Origin: Dipylidium caninum
Lineage: Eukaryota > Platyhelminthes > Cestoda > Cyclophyllidea > Dipylidiidae
Reading direction: 5' to 3'
DNA length: 64,000 nt
Assembly (NCBI GenBank): GCA_017562135.1
Contig: QEYB01000158.1
Span: 372,001-436,000 of the forward strand
In this document: positions 48,601 to 60,727 of the stretch, piece by piece
How positions within the stretch are numbered: the stretch's first letter is position 1
How the letters are laid out: the number at the start of each line of letters is the position of its first letter
Made by a program: the position numbers and the translations under genes
Notes under the pieces: generated by a model
Databases searched by the model: none
What the model was told of the DNA's origin: nothing
What the model saw: only the letters and a program-made list of their open reading frames with translations

Positions 48601-51600
48601 GGGGAGGCGAGGCGAGGCGAGGCTATGACGATTTATTTATATTTACTTGACCTTTCTGTGACTCGGATTAGTCATTTACTGGAGCGGCTGACGCTGCTTT
48701 AGTTGCCGTGTCTTCTTCCAGACTTGTGAAGTCGTTTCGCCGCTCCAGTTTGTCAGCATCTTCAAAACGCCTTTCAACGGGCACCTTCAGTCGAATGTGA
48801 GCCGCCTGTCAGATTGTTGGCTTTAATTTCTAAGCAGAATGGACGGAAGTTACTACCTGTGGAGGAGAATGGAGGTCGACGCTTGATGCGCCGAAGATTT
48901 CGCACGAACACTTTGCCGGCCCACCTGTAATTGACATGGCGTCGGCGTTTAATCGGAGGATGTGAAGAAAACGGTGGCCACCCACCACTCGTCCTCCTAT
49001 ATGCCCTCGCAAATTAATTTGTTCTTCCAAAATCTCATGTGTTCCCTTAGCATTACTGCTACCACCAACATCATCATCATAGTCAACAACAGCATTATCA
49101 TCGCCTACCCTGACTCAAGGCTTTAGAGGTCTGATGGACGAACCATGGACTCGGCGGCCCCCTCCGTCGGGTCGGATGTGACCCCGTGAGAAGCCTACCT
49201 CGCAGACTCCGAGAGCAGACGCTTTTCGTCTCGAAGCCAACTCATCTGTTACGCGTAAGAGGGTGGCGGTTGGAGAACCGCTTAACCAACCGCAGGAGAC
49301 GTCGCCCTCTAAACAGCCCCCCGCTTCCAGGGCCTTCATTTGCGCCCATCTACGATAAAGTCCTCGGTAACTGGTCGTCCATTGAAGGAAGAGACTTTGC
49401 GTGCGTTGTGCCTTCGCCTGGCGTCTCACAAGGAGTGGAAGGCGCCTTCATGACGCCATGGACGCCAGTTTTGCATGTCGGTGGGGTGGAAGATGCAAAA
49501 TTAGTCAAGTTTTGTCTCCGAGTGGACGCACTTCGTGTTTGTACTTTCACACCACGAGGTCACTAGATCATCTGCGATTGAATTAGCGCCTCCCTCGTCT
49601 CCCTCGCCTGCCTCGCCTGCCTCGCTGATGGGGTAAAAAGGTCGTCCCAAAGCCCCACTCGTTCATTACGCCGTTTGCCTTAAACCCTAAGGGAAATTTA
49701 GTGGGATTCCATTTCCATTTTTCGCTTTCTCGACCTATTTACCGGCTGGACGTGGACTAAAGGGTAGTTTCCAGTCCTCCGGGTATCAAGGCTGCCTTAT
49801 ATTCCACCACCACAAGCTCCACCAAATGGCCGCCACAGTTCTTGGCCACGGCGCCGCGGATGACTTCACCTGACGTCGCCCCTTCGCCACGCGATACGAG
49901 ATGTTTGTCGGAGGGGAGTGTGTAGGTTCTGCGGGACACTCCGTCTCCAGTCTCCAAGATGCCCGCAATATTTCTTTTCCAAATGAAAGGAGTTGGAAAT
50001 CCGCTTTGGGCTAATGAATACTTCAGGAAGGAATCGGTGGCTTAGCCAATATTGAGTGTTGTCGAATGGCGCGATGGAGGCTGGGAGGGCTTTGCCTCCA
50101 CTCCGCGTCTACGACTGCCTCTACTTGCCAAGGGATCTTATTTCCTCCTCACTTATCCCCTCAGGTCGTCAGTAGCCTCATCGAAACAACTGCATGAGTT
50201 TGTGCTGACCGACCAGACAGCTTTGTGATCGCCGCGACAACTCGGAGAACCTCGCTCACTGTTGAACCTTCTCGTCGAGGCAAACTCCCTTCCAAAACTG
50301 CTGCCGTTGTGATGAACACGGTTGCGTCCGAGGCGGGAGAAAACTTCCCCTCTGCGCCAATTGCGTCGGACAGAGGTGCGGTCACTTCTCCCTTCCAGCC
50401 CTGGAAAGTACAACTTTAGATAGGAACGCGATCGGGGAGATTAAACAGCGTCTGAGGTCAGTGGATCGCCTCAACAGATGAGGGAGGGCGAGAGAGGAAG
50501 CATGGCAACGCCGTTTTTCCACCTACTCACATCCAACCTGAGATCTGAGGAGTCGTGGTGAACGAGGGGACATGCTAATCGTCTCGGGGATGCTCTTACG
50601 CCGTCTCCGCCTCCGCCGAGCTCGCGCCTCTTCTTACACTTTTCAACCGACGGTGAGAGGTACAACGGGCGGAATCCGCATTCTCACGTTTATCAAGTCA
50701 CTCGAGAAAAAAGGCCTCCAGGGGTCCCTGAGTGGCGAGGTGGGAATTTTTGACCCCAGCTGTAAAACGGCCTTTATCTGTAACTGGCACGTAAAAGGAC
50801 TCCACTGAGCTCAAATGTTGAGCTACGTGACCACTTTGTTTGGAGAATGACGCGGTTCTGTAGTCCAGTCAACCACCCTTTGAACGGGTCCGCCAGCATC
50901 GATGGGGCGCACACAATCAGACTGCAATGACTGCACGACCAAATTTTTAAATAATTTGGGGATGGGCCAGGGGAGGCGGCGGAGGGAGGTGCGTACATGA
51001 CTAAAATTAGAGTGATTTACTGTCCTCGCGAGGCGGGTCACGTCTGGCCTGCGGTTGGGATTCCTTTTCGGGCCCCTGCGGAATGTCGGGCGTGCAGGAG
51101 AGGGCAGAAGAACTGTCCGACTCGGTAATGCGAAGTCCTGAAAGCGCATGGAGCGGAGAAACTCTTCAGAGGCGGGTAAAAGCGAGAGTTTGCCACATTG
51201 CCTCTGCCTGTCAAGTGAATTTATTCCAGCCGGGGCCACCTCGGCGGATGCGAGGAAAAAATTTGATCGAGTCACCAACGCCATTGGGCAGCTCTAGAAG
51301 ATGCGTTCAGCAGCCACAATTTGATCACTACACTTACTTATTGCAAAATTAAACTGGAATATTCATTCAGAACCCACACGTTATTTCGGTAGCTTGCAAC
51401 CTATTCTGCACACCCTCTATGCTCCGCGCATTTAATTGAGGTCAAGTGCTATCGAATGTTAGCAAACACCACACCTACACTGGTTTATCAGAAATAGGAG
51501 TGGGAATGGATATTTCACTAGCTCAAAACACTAAACCGAGTAGTTAAAAATTTTTCCAGAAGTTAACAAATATTTGGAGAGCTCCCATTGGCTCACGCCG

Positions 51601-53320
51601 ATTGGTCAGTTGATTCGACCAATCACCAGGATCCGGTATAATTACGCTTAAACCCTTGCGTGAGAAATTGCTAGTTATCCGATTTGGCCACAATTATAGG
51701 TAAGTTTATCGATAATTGCCCTCTCCTCCACTCCTCGTGGCCATTTCATTGAAATCGTTTCATGCATTCTGCGAGGAGAGGCGCCCATAGCTTTGCCTCG
51801 TACATTTATGCGCGTCTTGCCTAGGCAGAGACACTTTCCATCCCACTAATATTTCTGTTTCTAGCAAGCCTTGCTATACACTTCTCCTCCGTAGTCTTAG
51901 AACCGCGTCCGTCTGTGCCCTTTACTGACCTATCTCCCCCAGAATTTGTTTAATGACAGCTTTTCCACTTTCGTCGTCGCGTATGTGAGTAGCTTAATTA
52001 TTCCGTGCGGGCATTCGACGCAGGAAAGTTTCAGCTCGTTTGTTTATAATAACCTGATGATGAGGGGGCTAGAATCGCAAGACAGAGTTATCTTCATCCT
52101 GTCAGACTTAGGAGACTGTAAGTCAGGAAGGAGAGATATGATGAAGGTAGAAAATCGCGCAACTCCAGGCCCCAGCCGTGATTTTTGAGCAGTGGCTACA
52201 TTTCCTGTTACACGACTGTATCATTTCGTCGAAACCCTGTTTTTCAGTGCTTTTAATGAGACACTAGACTATTTATACACCGAATAGACACGCCTCTAAG
52301 TAGTTAATCGGCACGGTGGATTATGGAAGGATTCGCCTGCTTTCCACCGCCTCATACCCTCCGGTCTACCTGCCCCGTGTGGATTTCTTGCAAGCCTGAA
52401 CGTGATGACTGACCAGGCGATACGGGGAGATTCCGAGGGCTGTCAAACTTCTACTTCGCGCCCACACAGATGACAAAAATACGCACACTTTATGTGACGC
52501 CTTTAACTTTGAGTTTCCAACCGGTTTTCCCGATTGTCCAGCAAATTGTCGTGATGGAGTCGGGTGTATGGTCGGTCATCGCCGGTGGACTGGAAGCTTC
52601 AAAGTCCGCCGTGCACTCCGCCACCATTAACCGCGTCTAATTAGAACTTCTCACCAATTTTTTTTCTAGTTTTACACTTCTTCGGCAAGTCGCGTCACAG
52701 TCTACTTCTATTGAGGTAATTTGGTAGATGCAACTCCCATCGCTTTTTCCACGCCCGACGACGTCCGACGCGATTCGGACGGTGGAAAGCCTCCTTGCGA
52801 TTCATTCGTAAACAAGATTTGCAGCCTCAGAGCCCCCCCCCCACACTTTTTGACCGCTTAGCGTACTAAAGAGGTCCCCTTTTTCCATCCATTCGCCGTG
52901 AAATTTCGGTGTAAGGTCATCCAGCCATCCAACTATCAGGAAGAGCACTCTCAGCCGCTAATGTGAGCCTCAACTCCCAATTAACTCGATTCACGGTTAG
53001 GGGGAGAATCGTTGCCCAGTCAAGATCACCGGCATTCGCCCAGTTTTCCTCCCACCTTGGCATTGTGGCCCCACGAGACGAGCTGATCTCCTCGTATCCA
53101 ACAGGGGAAGGCTCCCTCGGCCCCACAGGACGCGGGCGGGGCGGAGGGGAGACGGCCACCGAGACAGGCGATGGGTTGCATTGAGATCGCCAATGGGAGC
53201 CGAATCTCCGGCCCAATTGCCATTCACTGACTCATAAAGAACACACTAAATTAGTCATGATTGAGTCATAATGCAGTTGTTCGCCTTCCTTCAGGTAATT
53301 CGGCCTTCCGCGCCTCCGAG
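45684..53320. other. Gene-poor GC-rich stretch
   Basis: 7.6 kb with numerous overlapping frames on both strands, none with convincing domain content. About 51350-52300 is a relatively AT-rich island without sizeable frames. No RNA genes, transposon open frames or terminal repeats were recognised. Confidence 0.35.
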
Positions 53321-53387
53321 ATGCTTCTTCTGAGTCTCTCTGTCTTCCCCCTCGTTGCGATCTGCGCGTTGGGTGCTCCACAGACAG
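53321..53387 (+). CDS. Isolated signal-peptide exon
   Basis: ATG followed by a textbook secretory leader (MLLLSLSVFPLVAICALG, then APQT) and a consensus donor (G|GTGGGT), phase 1, the same phase as the proposed Kunitz leader exon of KU3. No Kunitz or other domain exon in compatible phase was found within 2 kb downstream, so the product is unknown. It is probably the first exon of a small secreted protein gene. Confidence 0.5.
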
Positions 53388-54601
53388 GTGGGTCCCTTTT
53401 GTCTCTCATTTCGTTGGATGGAAGGAAAAGACGAGTCTCCGTCTTTGCCCCAATCCTCTCGTCACTGCTGTCTAAGTTCACTTCCACCACCGACTTTGCA
53501 CACTGGTGGAGAAGGAATTGACGACGACGTGGGATGGACAGACCAGAGCCGCGTGTCCCCTCCATGCGGGATGGCGGAGTGGAGGATGACTTGGACGAAC
53601 GATTGGTTACCAGTTGTCAGGCTCAGGGGAGATTCTGAGCCAACGGGATCGTGGTAGGCGTCTCCCCACCCCTCCGCGGTTGAACCACACTCGTCCACGT
53701 TCAGAGGAGTGAAGACAGGGTGTGGGATCAGCCTTCAGGGCGCAGAGTTGATGCAGTCAGCGGAAAGGCCATCGCATTCAACCTCTCCCATGCCTTGGCG
53801 CAGTTGACATGTCAGCCAGGGAGAAGTCGTCCTCGCTAATGATGTCTCGAACTCCAACAGTCGCCTCAAAGCAGGGCGCATCGCGTCGCATCGTGTCACA
53901 TGTCACTTGTCAGTTTGTCTTGGCTGAAGGTGACGCAGTGTTTGCCTCGAGACTGTGTAAGACCAGAGGCATACCACTGTTCACCTCCTCCTCCTCCTCC
54001 CCTTTCAGCGTTTTCACCCGTGGATTCAAGACATTGCAGCGGTGCTGACGACACAACCGAACTCCCGGGTGACCGAGAATGCGCGATTTTCGCACCCGGT
54101 GGATGACGGAGGAGGCAGGCATCGATGTGATCGAGGCCAGCGGGGCTGCGGAGGCGGAGAGGCAGGCGGTAGGACGTGCATGAATATAGTCGAGAGATAA
54201 ATCGACGTCGAAACAAAACACGAGCGATTGTGGGAATACAATTCATCACTTTTTGTGTACTACACGCATCTCCTCACTTGTCGACTATTTACGTTTTGAG
54301 CGTCAGCTTTAATCTGTGACCGCCACAAGTTCACAAGACGAGAAACAAGGGAGAAAGCAGAGAAAAAGCTCTCCTGCCGCCTTCCTTCCCCCCCCCCTCA
54401 GGCGACCTGCGTCCTCTGCCTTCTGAGACTGCTTTAAGCTTCATCGTGGCACAATTTGTGCCTGCGCCGTGGGGAGGACACGGTGTCGAGGCTCACGAAC
54501 GACGGTTCCGCGACCCACGGGTTTATGTGGTGTTGCAACACGAGACTAATCAGCGTCTGTCCATTCCTGCCGCACTCATTGAATGCTATTTTGTCTTTCA
54601 G

Positions 54602-54613
54602 AGCTACCTGTAC
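54602..54613 (+). CDS. Candidate 12-nt microexon
   Basis: Twelve bases between a strong acceptor (TTTTGTCTTTCAG) and a perfect donor (GTGAGTT). The length is a multiple of three, so inserting it after the phase-1 exon at 53321-53387 would keep frame. Very short candidates can arise by chance, so confidence is low. Confidence 0.25.
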
Positions 54614-55734
54614 GTGAGTTCCACCTCTGCATGTCCTGTTGATTGTGATCTAACTCCTCCTTGCCCCCGCCCCCCCTCCGCCCAACTCCCCAGTCGCAAG
54701 TCGTCACGTCCCGCCTCGCCTCCCCCCTCGGTACCACTTTGGCGTCTGTCCGGAGAGTTTAGCGGCCCTCCACGGCCCCACGGCAGCACTTCACGACCAG
54801 ATGGCTGCCTCGAAGGTGGAGTCCCCTGCCTTCCCGCGGGTCCAATTGGTGTCGCCACGGCTGCTGTGCCTCGCGCTTGAGACGGTGGTTTTAAGAAGGG
54901 GACAACGCAATTAGCCCACAAAAACACCTTGGTTGGGTAGCGGTGCAAAGTGGACACGAGGTGTCACCTCGCGGCGACTTGGATTGTTTATACCGGAGGT
55001 GAAGGCTCCACGACTTGCTTAACTGGTTGCCAACACTCCGCGCGTCATGTGATTTCCCACGTGACAGCAGTAAAGCAATCGCCGTTCTCTGTGATCAACT
55101 GGACGTCCTCCGCCTGAGAAGGCGGGATGCGGCTGAAGGGGACTGCTCTGGGCAAGATTGGGCGGCTCCTACAGCAGCAAGGTGTTTCAGTCCATCTGAT
55201 CCCATCGACGGGAGAGTGAAAACTAAAGCGCGCCATCTTCATGCAGTCGTCTGGAAAATTCCCATTCGCGAGGCTCTTTTGGGCTGCAGACGCGAAGGTT
55301 TCGCATTTCACCTCCCGGTGTCTGTGGGCATCGGCCTTCCCCTCGCGCACTCCAGCCCAAGCGCAGGCCTTGGCAGAAGGGGAGTTTTACTGCCCAACAA
55401 ACTTCAGTTGTTCTCAAATTACTTGTCTACGTTTGCACCCCAAACACGCGAAAGAAGAGCGTAGACGTTTCTCTTAACCTCTAAAACATGAATAAATTCC
55501 AACATCTTTCGCAAGCTTGAGGCAAATAATGCGAGTGTAGTGGTATCGGTGGGTGTCGCGTCCCCTCCCTCGTCCCTTTTGCCCCACTGTGTCCTCGACT
55601 TGCGACAGGTCTTCTCCCATTACTGGAGAAGCCGTCTTCTGCATGCATGCTATGCTTTGGCTTTCCATTTCCCTGTTATGGACTAAGCATACAGATCACA
55701 TCTTGAATATTCTTCTTGTTTTACACCCACAAAG

Positions 55735-58700
55735 ACGACTTCGTTCCCGCTGATGACATGCGCCAGCTGCGACGACGATGTGCACGGCTGCAATCCCCAG
55801 TCCGTCGACAACGAGGTTTGCCAGATCGGCACCACGTCGTGCATGGTAATAGTCTTTGTGTGCTACTGTGTGGTATAGTCATTTCTGCAATTCTTCCCTC
55901 GTTTCCCCTTCCAATTCCCGTCCAGTGACTGTCAGACCGATAGCTCACAAATTTCCGGTTATTCTGGAAAGAAGGTGCCATTTTAGTGAGTGCGAGGAGG
56001 TAGACCTCGACTTCTCTTCCCTCTGTAGTAACGATGACACAGGATCGCTGATGACTTGTCGCGCCTGGTGCTGTCACGCCATTGTCAACTTAACTTCTTT
56101 GTGCCGGAAAAAGGACCCGAAAATAGCCTGTACCCATGAATAGACTATTTGTCAAGTGGACAATATGATAAGCAAGATTACTGCTATGAATGTGGAATTT
56201 ATTATTCACAGGGTGTTTCTCCACTGCAAAACAGGGGCAAAATTGCTACTTGACCACATACTGGCAGCATTGATTTTGTCCCGGCACCTTAAAAACTCGT
56301 GTATTATCAAACTGTGAGAGCAATACCGTTTTATTTAAAGAGCTTATTGCTGTTGGGTAATCCCCGGACTGTTGAAGTACACAAAAGCGACGATATGAGC
56401 AATTAAAATTCCCACTGGGTAACACAAATAAGCCTCTAGTCGATGTCCATCCGTCCCGCGTCGTGGTTTAACGTCGCCAACGTTGATACGGCCAGTGGCC
56501 CCATTGAAAACTTACACCGCTTGCAGGCTGATATATCTCCTCCTCGGAAGCATGAAGTGTCATTTCCTACCGCGTTTCATTAAGCTACCTGCTTAGATTG
56601 AAGGCGTACACTGTAAATGCGCTTCCCAATAACGGCATTACACACCACCCGAGAGAAGCAACCTCCAAGAAATATTGAAAGGAGAATGCTCCGTTCTACG
56701 AATTAAAGTGCATGTACGAATGAACATTTCAGTTAGTCCTGGTGTATTTCGTCAACCCACTGTCATGAGAAGCCAATCTATGTTCTGCGCCCTAAGATTC
56801 ATGGTCATTCTGGTGCACTCAAAGCGGACGTTTGTTGACATTTCGTAATCGTGTTATTGGGATGAATGTATATCACATATCCCCTTACATTAATAAACTA
56901 TTTTTACAACATTTTGTGAACAATAATAAACCAGAACAATTTTGAAATTAAATGTTACAGACTTTTCCCAATAGCTCTGGCTAAATATGCCGCATTCAAC
57001 AAAGGTTAGCGATGCTGCTAGTGGTGTGGACACCCTGTTTGGTACGAAAAAGTAACTTGCTTTGCCTGTGAGTTTGAATGCAACTATCTAGGTTCTTGTA
57101 AATTTTAATTTATATCCATATTCGACAGTACAATTAATTTAAAAAACATAATCACGTTTCATTACATCCTGCATAGTTGTTAAACACTTTAAATTCAATT
57201 TGCTGTTGAGTTTACACTGTCTCTCCACCTCTCTGTTTTGCAAGGGAAAACGTTTCGTGGTTTTCCGTTAAGTTGGCAGATGCATAACATACTCTCTTTT
57301 GACTTACATCACTAAATGCCCTCTTTTTAAAGATAAAAGTTTCACTTCTTATCCCTCCCTTGTGTTTATTTAGACATCTTCAGTGAAAAAGTGCACATGT
57401 GTCAAACTAGTGATGTGATGTTTTTGACCTTGATTGACACTTCGTGCGAGGCTCACCCGCTTTGACCTGCTTGAAAAGTTTAGGAAAATCTTTCTGTGCT
57501 GGGGGATGGTGATGAATTAGGAGTAAGGAGTTTGCTTGCAGGAAAGTGTGCACTGACCTCATTAACTTATGTTAGAGACTTAAGTGTTACATTCGCCTTA
57601 TTTTGTCGTTGGCATCATGCTTCGGGCATAACCTCTGTTCTCTTATGACTTTACCACGAAAGTGAATATGAATAAATTGTTAGATAAAAAGAAAAAGTAT
57701 CACTTTGTTCTCCGGTGCAAATAGATTTCCTAATGTATGGAAAAGTGGACACCAGTTTGTCTTCCTATGTCTTCTTGCTACTAGAAAACTTCATTAATTT
57801 TAAGAATTTAAAAATCTGCAATCTCTCTATGCCAAAACTATGAAATGTGACATTGCTTTTGAACGCATTTTAGTAGACAACGGGAACCTACTAATTTTGT
57901 GCGTTCTGTTCACCAACAGGCGGATTTCCCCTCAATAGGTTACCACTCACATCTTCATAAACTGGGTTTGAGGACTTTGTTGCTCGTCCAACAAAAGCAT
58001 TACTTTGAGAAAACTCCCGCCCCATCCGTTCTTTACAGAGGGCAGGGAAAGCACCTGGAATACTGTAACCTCAAAAGGGTTTATCTTGAAATATGATATT
58101 TGGATAAGCATTTATGCTTGAAAGCAGATGAAGTTAGGCAAAAATAAACAATTTGCAGTGCCTAAAGAGCACAGCATACTTGTCATGCTTTAAACAGACA
58201 AATTCTTCACTGGATCACTAAATAAATTACCGTATCTGATTGCGAGCAATTAAACTCTATTTTGCATATTTTGACTCATAGGTGGAAATGTTCTTTGCTC
58301 CAAACAATTCGATGATGTTCACTTTTCGTGCCGGATGCTCCTCGCGTCACAGCTGCCCCGAGGGTTATACCAAACTCATGTGCACGGATTTTTACGATGG
58401 TGTCAAGGTTGGTATTCAAAACGCTCTTTGTTCTATTTGCAATGAGTTAGTTAAACCCAGCCTGAGATTCCACGCTGGTCCAAATCACCATCTACGCTTA
58501 TGTTGCATTTTTGCAATTCTATCATCGTTTTAGATTGGTAGCGGGAAACTAGCAGTTTATGTCTACCTCTGCCAAGGCTTAGTGGCCAATCCGGAAGAGG
58601 ACCTCATTGTAGGCAATGAGTCTGCTCGAATATTCTTCATTGAAACGTTGGTTGAAATTCAGCCAAGACGTTTCTATGCATCCATGGGATAGGTTGTAGT

Positions 58701-60727
58701 GGAAAAATGCTTTAATATGTAGTGTGATTAGAACGACTAAAATCGGAGCAATAAAATCGTTCTATTATGTTTGGGCCACCCCTCGATTTATAAGACAAAC
58801 AGGCAGTGATCGTTCTCGATCATCCTCATTCAAGTGGTGAAATTTAAATAGAAATTTCAATCCTCCTCTCACCTACGGCGTAGATTTTCATTTGCGGGGG
58901 AAGGAGCTACATTGTTCCTGTTGGCCGAACAACACCACGAATATACAGACACTCCAGAGGACAAAGATATCATGGCGAAACAAAAGATAAATAAAGAAAG
59001 GCGTTCCTTTGCATGTTAACATTGAAATCTTCCGGAAGCGTGTGCATTTAATCATTCTCCTTCGACTAACTTTCGCATTAAAATACCTGAGGCGCACATG
59101 TATTTTGTGGTAATTATAACAAGTGGTCGCTTGAATAATACAAAGTTTCGGACTTGATAATTTTTCTTTTATTGTCCATAATCACACACTAATTCTTGGA
59201 CCTGTGCTAAAAAGCATTGAATGTTTTAGTGAACGAGGTTGCGCTGAAGGCATTGTAACGAAAATGACCTTCAATTATATTTAAAATTATGGATCGAATT
59301 ACCCCAAATATTGTTTACTGAGAAACAAAACTCCAAAACTTTCGTCCCTTAAGAAGCTAATTTCGGCTTACATGGGAGTGGTTCCATACTGCCTTCAATA
59401 CGAGTTATCAGCTGAAAACGCCTTTTTGAGCGTTAACTGTTTTCGGGCTTCTTATTAAAGGGTAACATATAAGAGAGGGTATTTTGGATCATTTCTATAA
59501 ACACAGGGTTTCCTAATTTAGTAACTCCCTTACTGTTCGAAGGTTAATCTTAATTTGTAACATCGCGGCATGGTCAGTCGTTCATGCAGTGGCTGAATGG
59601 GAATCCCACGTCGGTTAGAGGCCAGTCGTCTCCCCTTAAGCATCCCAAAATCGCAGTGAAATGAGAGGTACTTAGAGTAAATTACGTGTTGAATCTTATG
59701 AACAAGGTCCCGTTTGAGTGGTTCTCATTATTAAGGTGATGTTATATTGGTGTTTTCGCAAACCTTACATTGAGAACAGGGTGTTTTAATGTAATGGGCC
59801 GCGAGTAGCCAAAACACAAGTCGTGACTGCTTCAGTCCGCTGAAATAAACTGGCTGTTGGCGGAAGAAGACTTTGTAACAATATAGTCTGTACACACCAC
59901 TTAATTTTTAATTTTCCTTAATGGGTGAGGTGCCCAGAGAACATTTCCTAGCAGGAATTCTCTGCTCCCAACCTCTGATATAAGACGAGGCGGCTTAAGT
60001 CACAGAATGCTAAAAGGCAATAAACAATTTCCCTACTTGCAATATTATGAAAATATTTAATTGCGGTCTAGAACCGAGACAACCAGATTACGGCTGAAAA
60101 GTGGTGATTTTTTCACTTTTTTAGACCTGCCGCCTATGTTGCTTTGATAGAAATTGTCATGATCCTACGCCGGGTTCGAGAATGCGCATTTCAATTATGA
60201 AAAACTTAATGCTCCAAGCTGGATTCCAACCTGAGGCGGTGGATGAACATCTCACTCGTGAGACTCAAATTGCTTTCAGTCGCGGCGTCGTTTCATCGAC
60301 AGCATCCACTTCGTCAAACGCGACACCGACAGCATCCACCGTGACTACCACAGCCTCGCAGATGTCTGTAGTAGCTCCAACACACGAAGAAATGATTCAG
60401 AATCGCGAGGTTTTTAAAATGGAAGAAGCAGACGCGAGAGGGGAGGATTCACCACACGAGAGTTGGCTGCTAGAGGCTGAGAAGGGGGATGAGGCTTGGG
60501 TTGATAGACCCCCCGAATATCCACCGACGGGCGAGAACGCGCCGAGATCGAGAATGGTGGAACCAAAAACTTCGCAATTCGCCGACGAGGAATACAACGA
60601 GGAGACAGCAGAAAGCATGGCCAATGTAATTTCCTTTAAGAGCGTGCGCGGTGATGCTGCGCGAATCCTCGTGAACCTTGTGGCCCTTCTCTTGGTCACG
60701 TGTGTGGCAGCCGGTATGGCAGTGTGA
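55735..60727 (+). CDS. Ly6/CD59-like three-finger protein with GPI-type C-terminus
   Basis: Exons 55735-55845, 58282-58407 and 60125-60727 join in phase 0; about 279 codons are visible. The three together give a Ly6/uPAR pattern: CASC, GC, VC and SC in exon 1; AGCSSRHSCPEG and LMC in exon 2; the diagnostic closing motif TCRLCCFDRNC in exon 3. A Ser/Thr-rich stalk follows, then a long acidic segment (EEMIQNREVFKMEEADARGE) and a hydrophobic C-terminal tail (ARILVNLVALLLVTCVAAGM) typical of a GPI-attachment signal. It would sit on the outer surface of the tegument or another membrane; complement-regulator-like or receptor roles are known only for some relatives. No leader exon was resolved. A hydrophobic ATG stretch at 55643-55690 does not splice in phase with an intron of realistic length. 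Introns are AT-rich. Confidence 0.8.
55926..56143 (+). CDS. Alternative Ly6 C-terminal-half exon (short, tail-less)
   Basis: Opens after an acceptor (CAATTCCCGTCCAG), 80 bp downstream of the first Ly6 exon, and runs 72 codons to TAG. It contains ERRCHFSEC, SLC, MTCRAWCC, SLC and IAC, the same order of cysteine groups (GC..SC, MC, TC..CC, C) as the distal exons of the Ly6 gene. It has no hydrophobic tail, so a product ending here would be secreted. Phase requires the first exon to end with one spare base, which the main donor (55846) does not give; a weak donor at 55868 would. It is an alternative terminal exon, or part of a second, partly degraded Ly6 gene. Confidence 0.55.
56144..58281. other. 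Ly6 intron, AT-rich
   Basis: 2.1 kb with stops in all frames and no sizeable open frame or recognised repeat. A short open stretch at about 57926-58096 follows an acceptor-like CACCAACAG but lacks cysteines and was not assigned. Confidence 0.5.
58534..58692 (+). CDS. Candidate alternative terminal exon in Ly6 intron
   Basis: After an acceptor (TCATCGTTTTAG) there is a 53-codon open frame ending in TAG (IGSGKLAVYVYLC, then NPEEDLIVGNESARIFF). It is in phase with the exon ending at 58407 but has no Ly6 closing motif. The codon pattern looks protein-like in AT-rich DNA. It could be a terminal exon of a truncated isoform or unrelated. Confidence 0.3.
   Translation: MGSGKLAVYVYLCQGLVANPEEDLIVGNESARIFFIETLVEIQPRRFYASMG
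58693..60124. other. Distal Ly6 intron
   Basis: 1.4 kb, AT-rich, no open frame of note. Nothing recognised. Confidence 0.5.

Noticed and set aside
55643..55734. Leader-like ATG stretch before the first Ly6 exon
   Set aside because: The only phase-compatible junction would need a 20-nt intron; the frame otherwise does not join the Ly6 frame.
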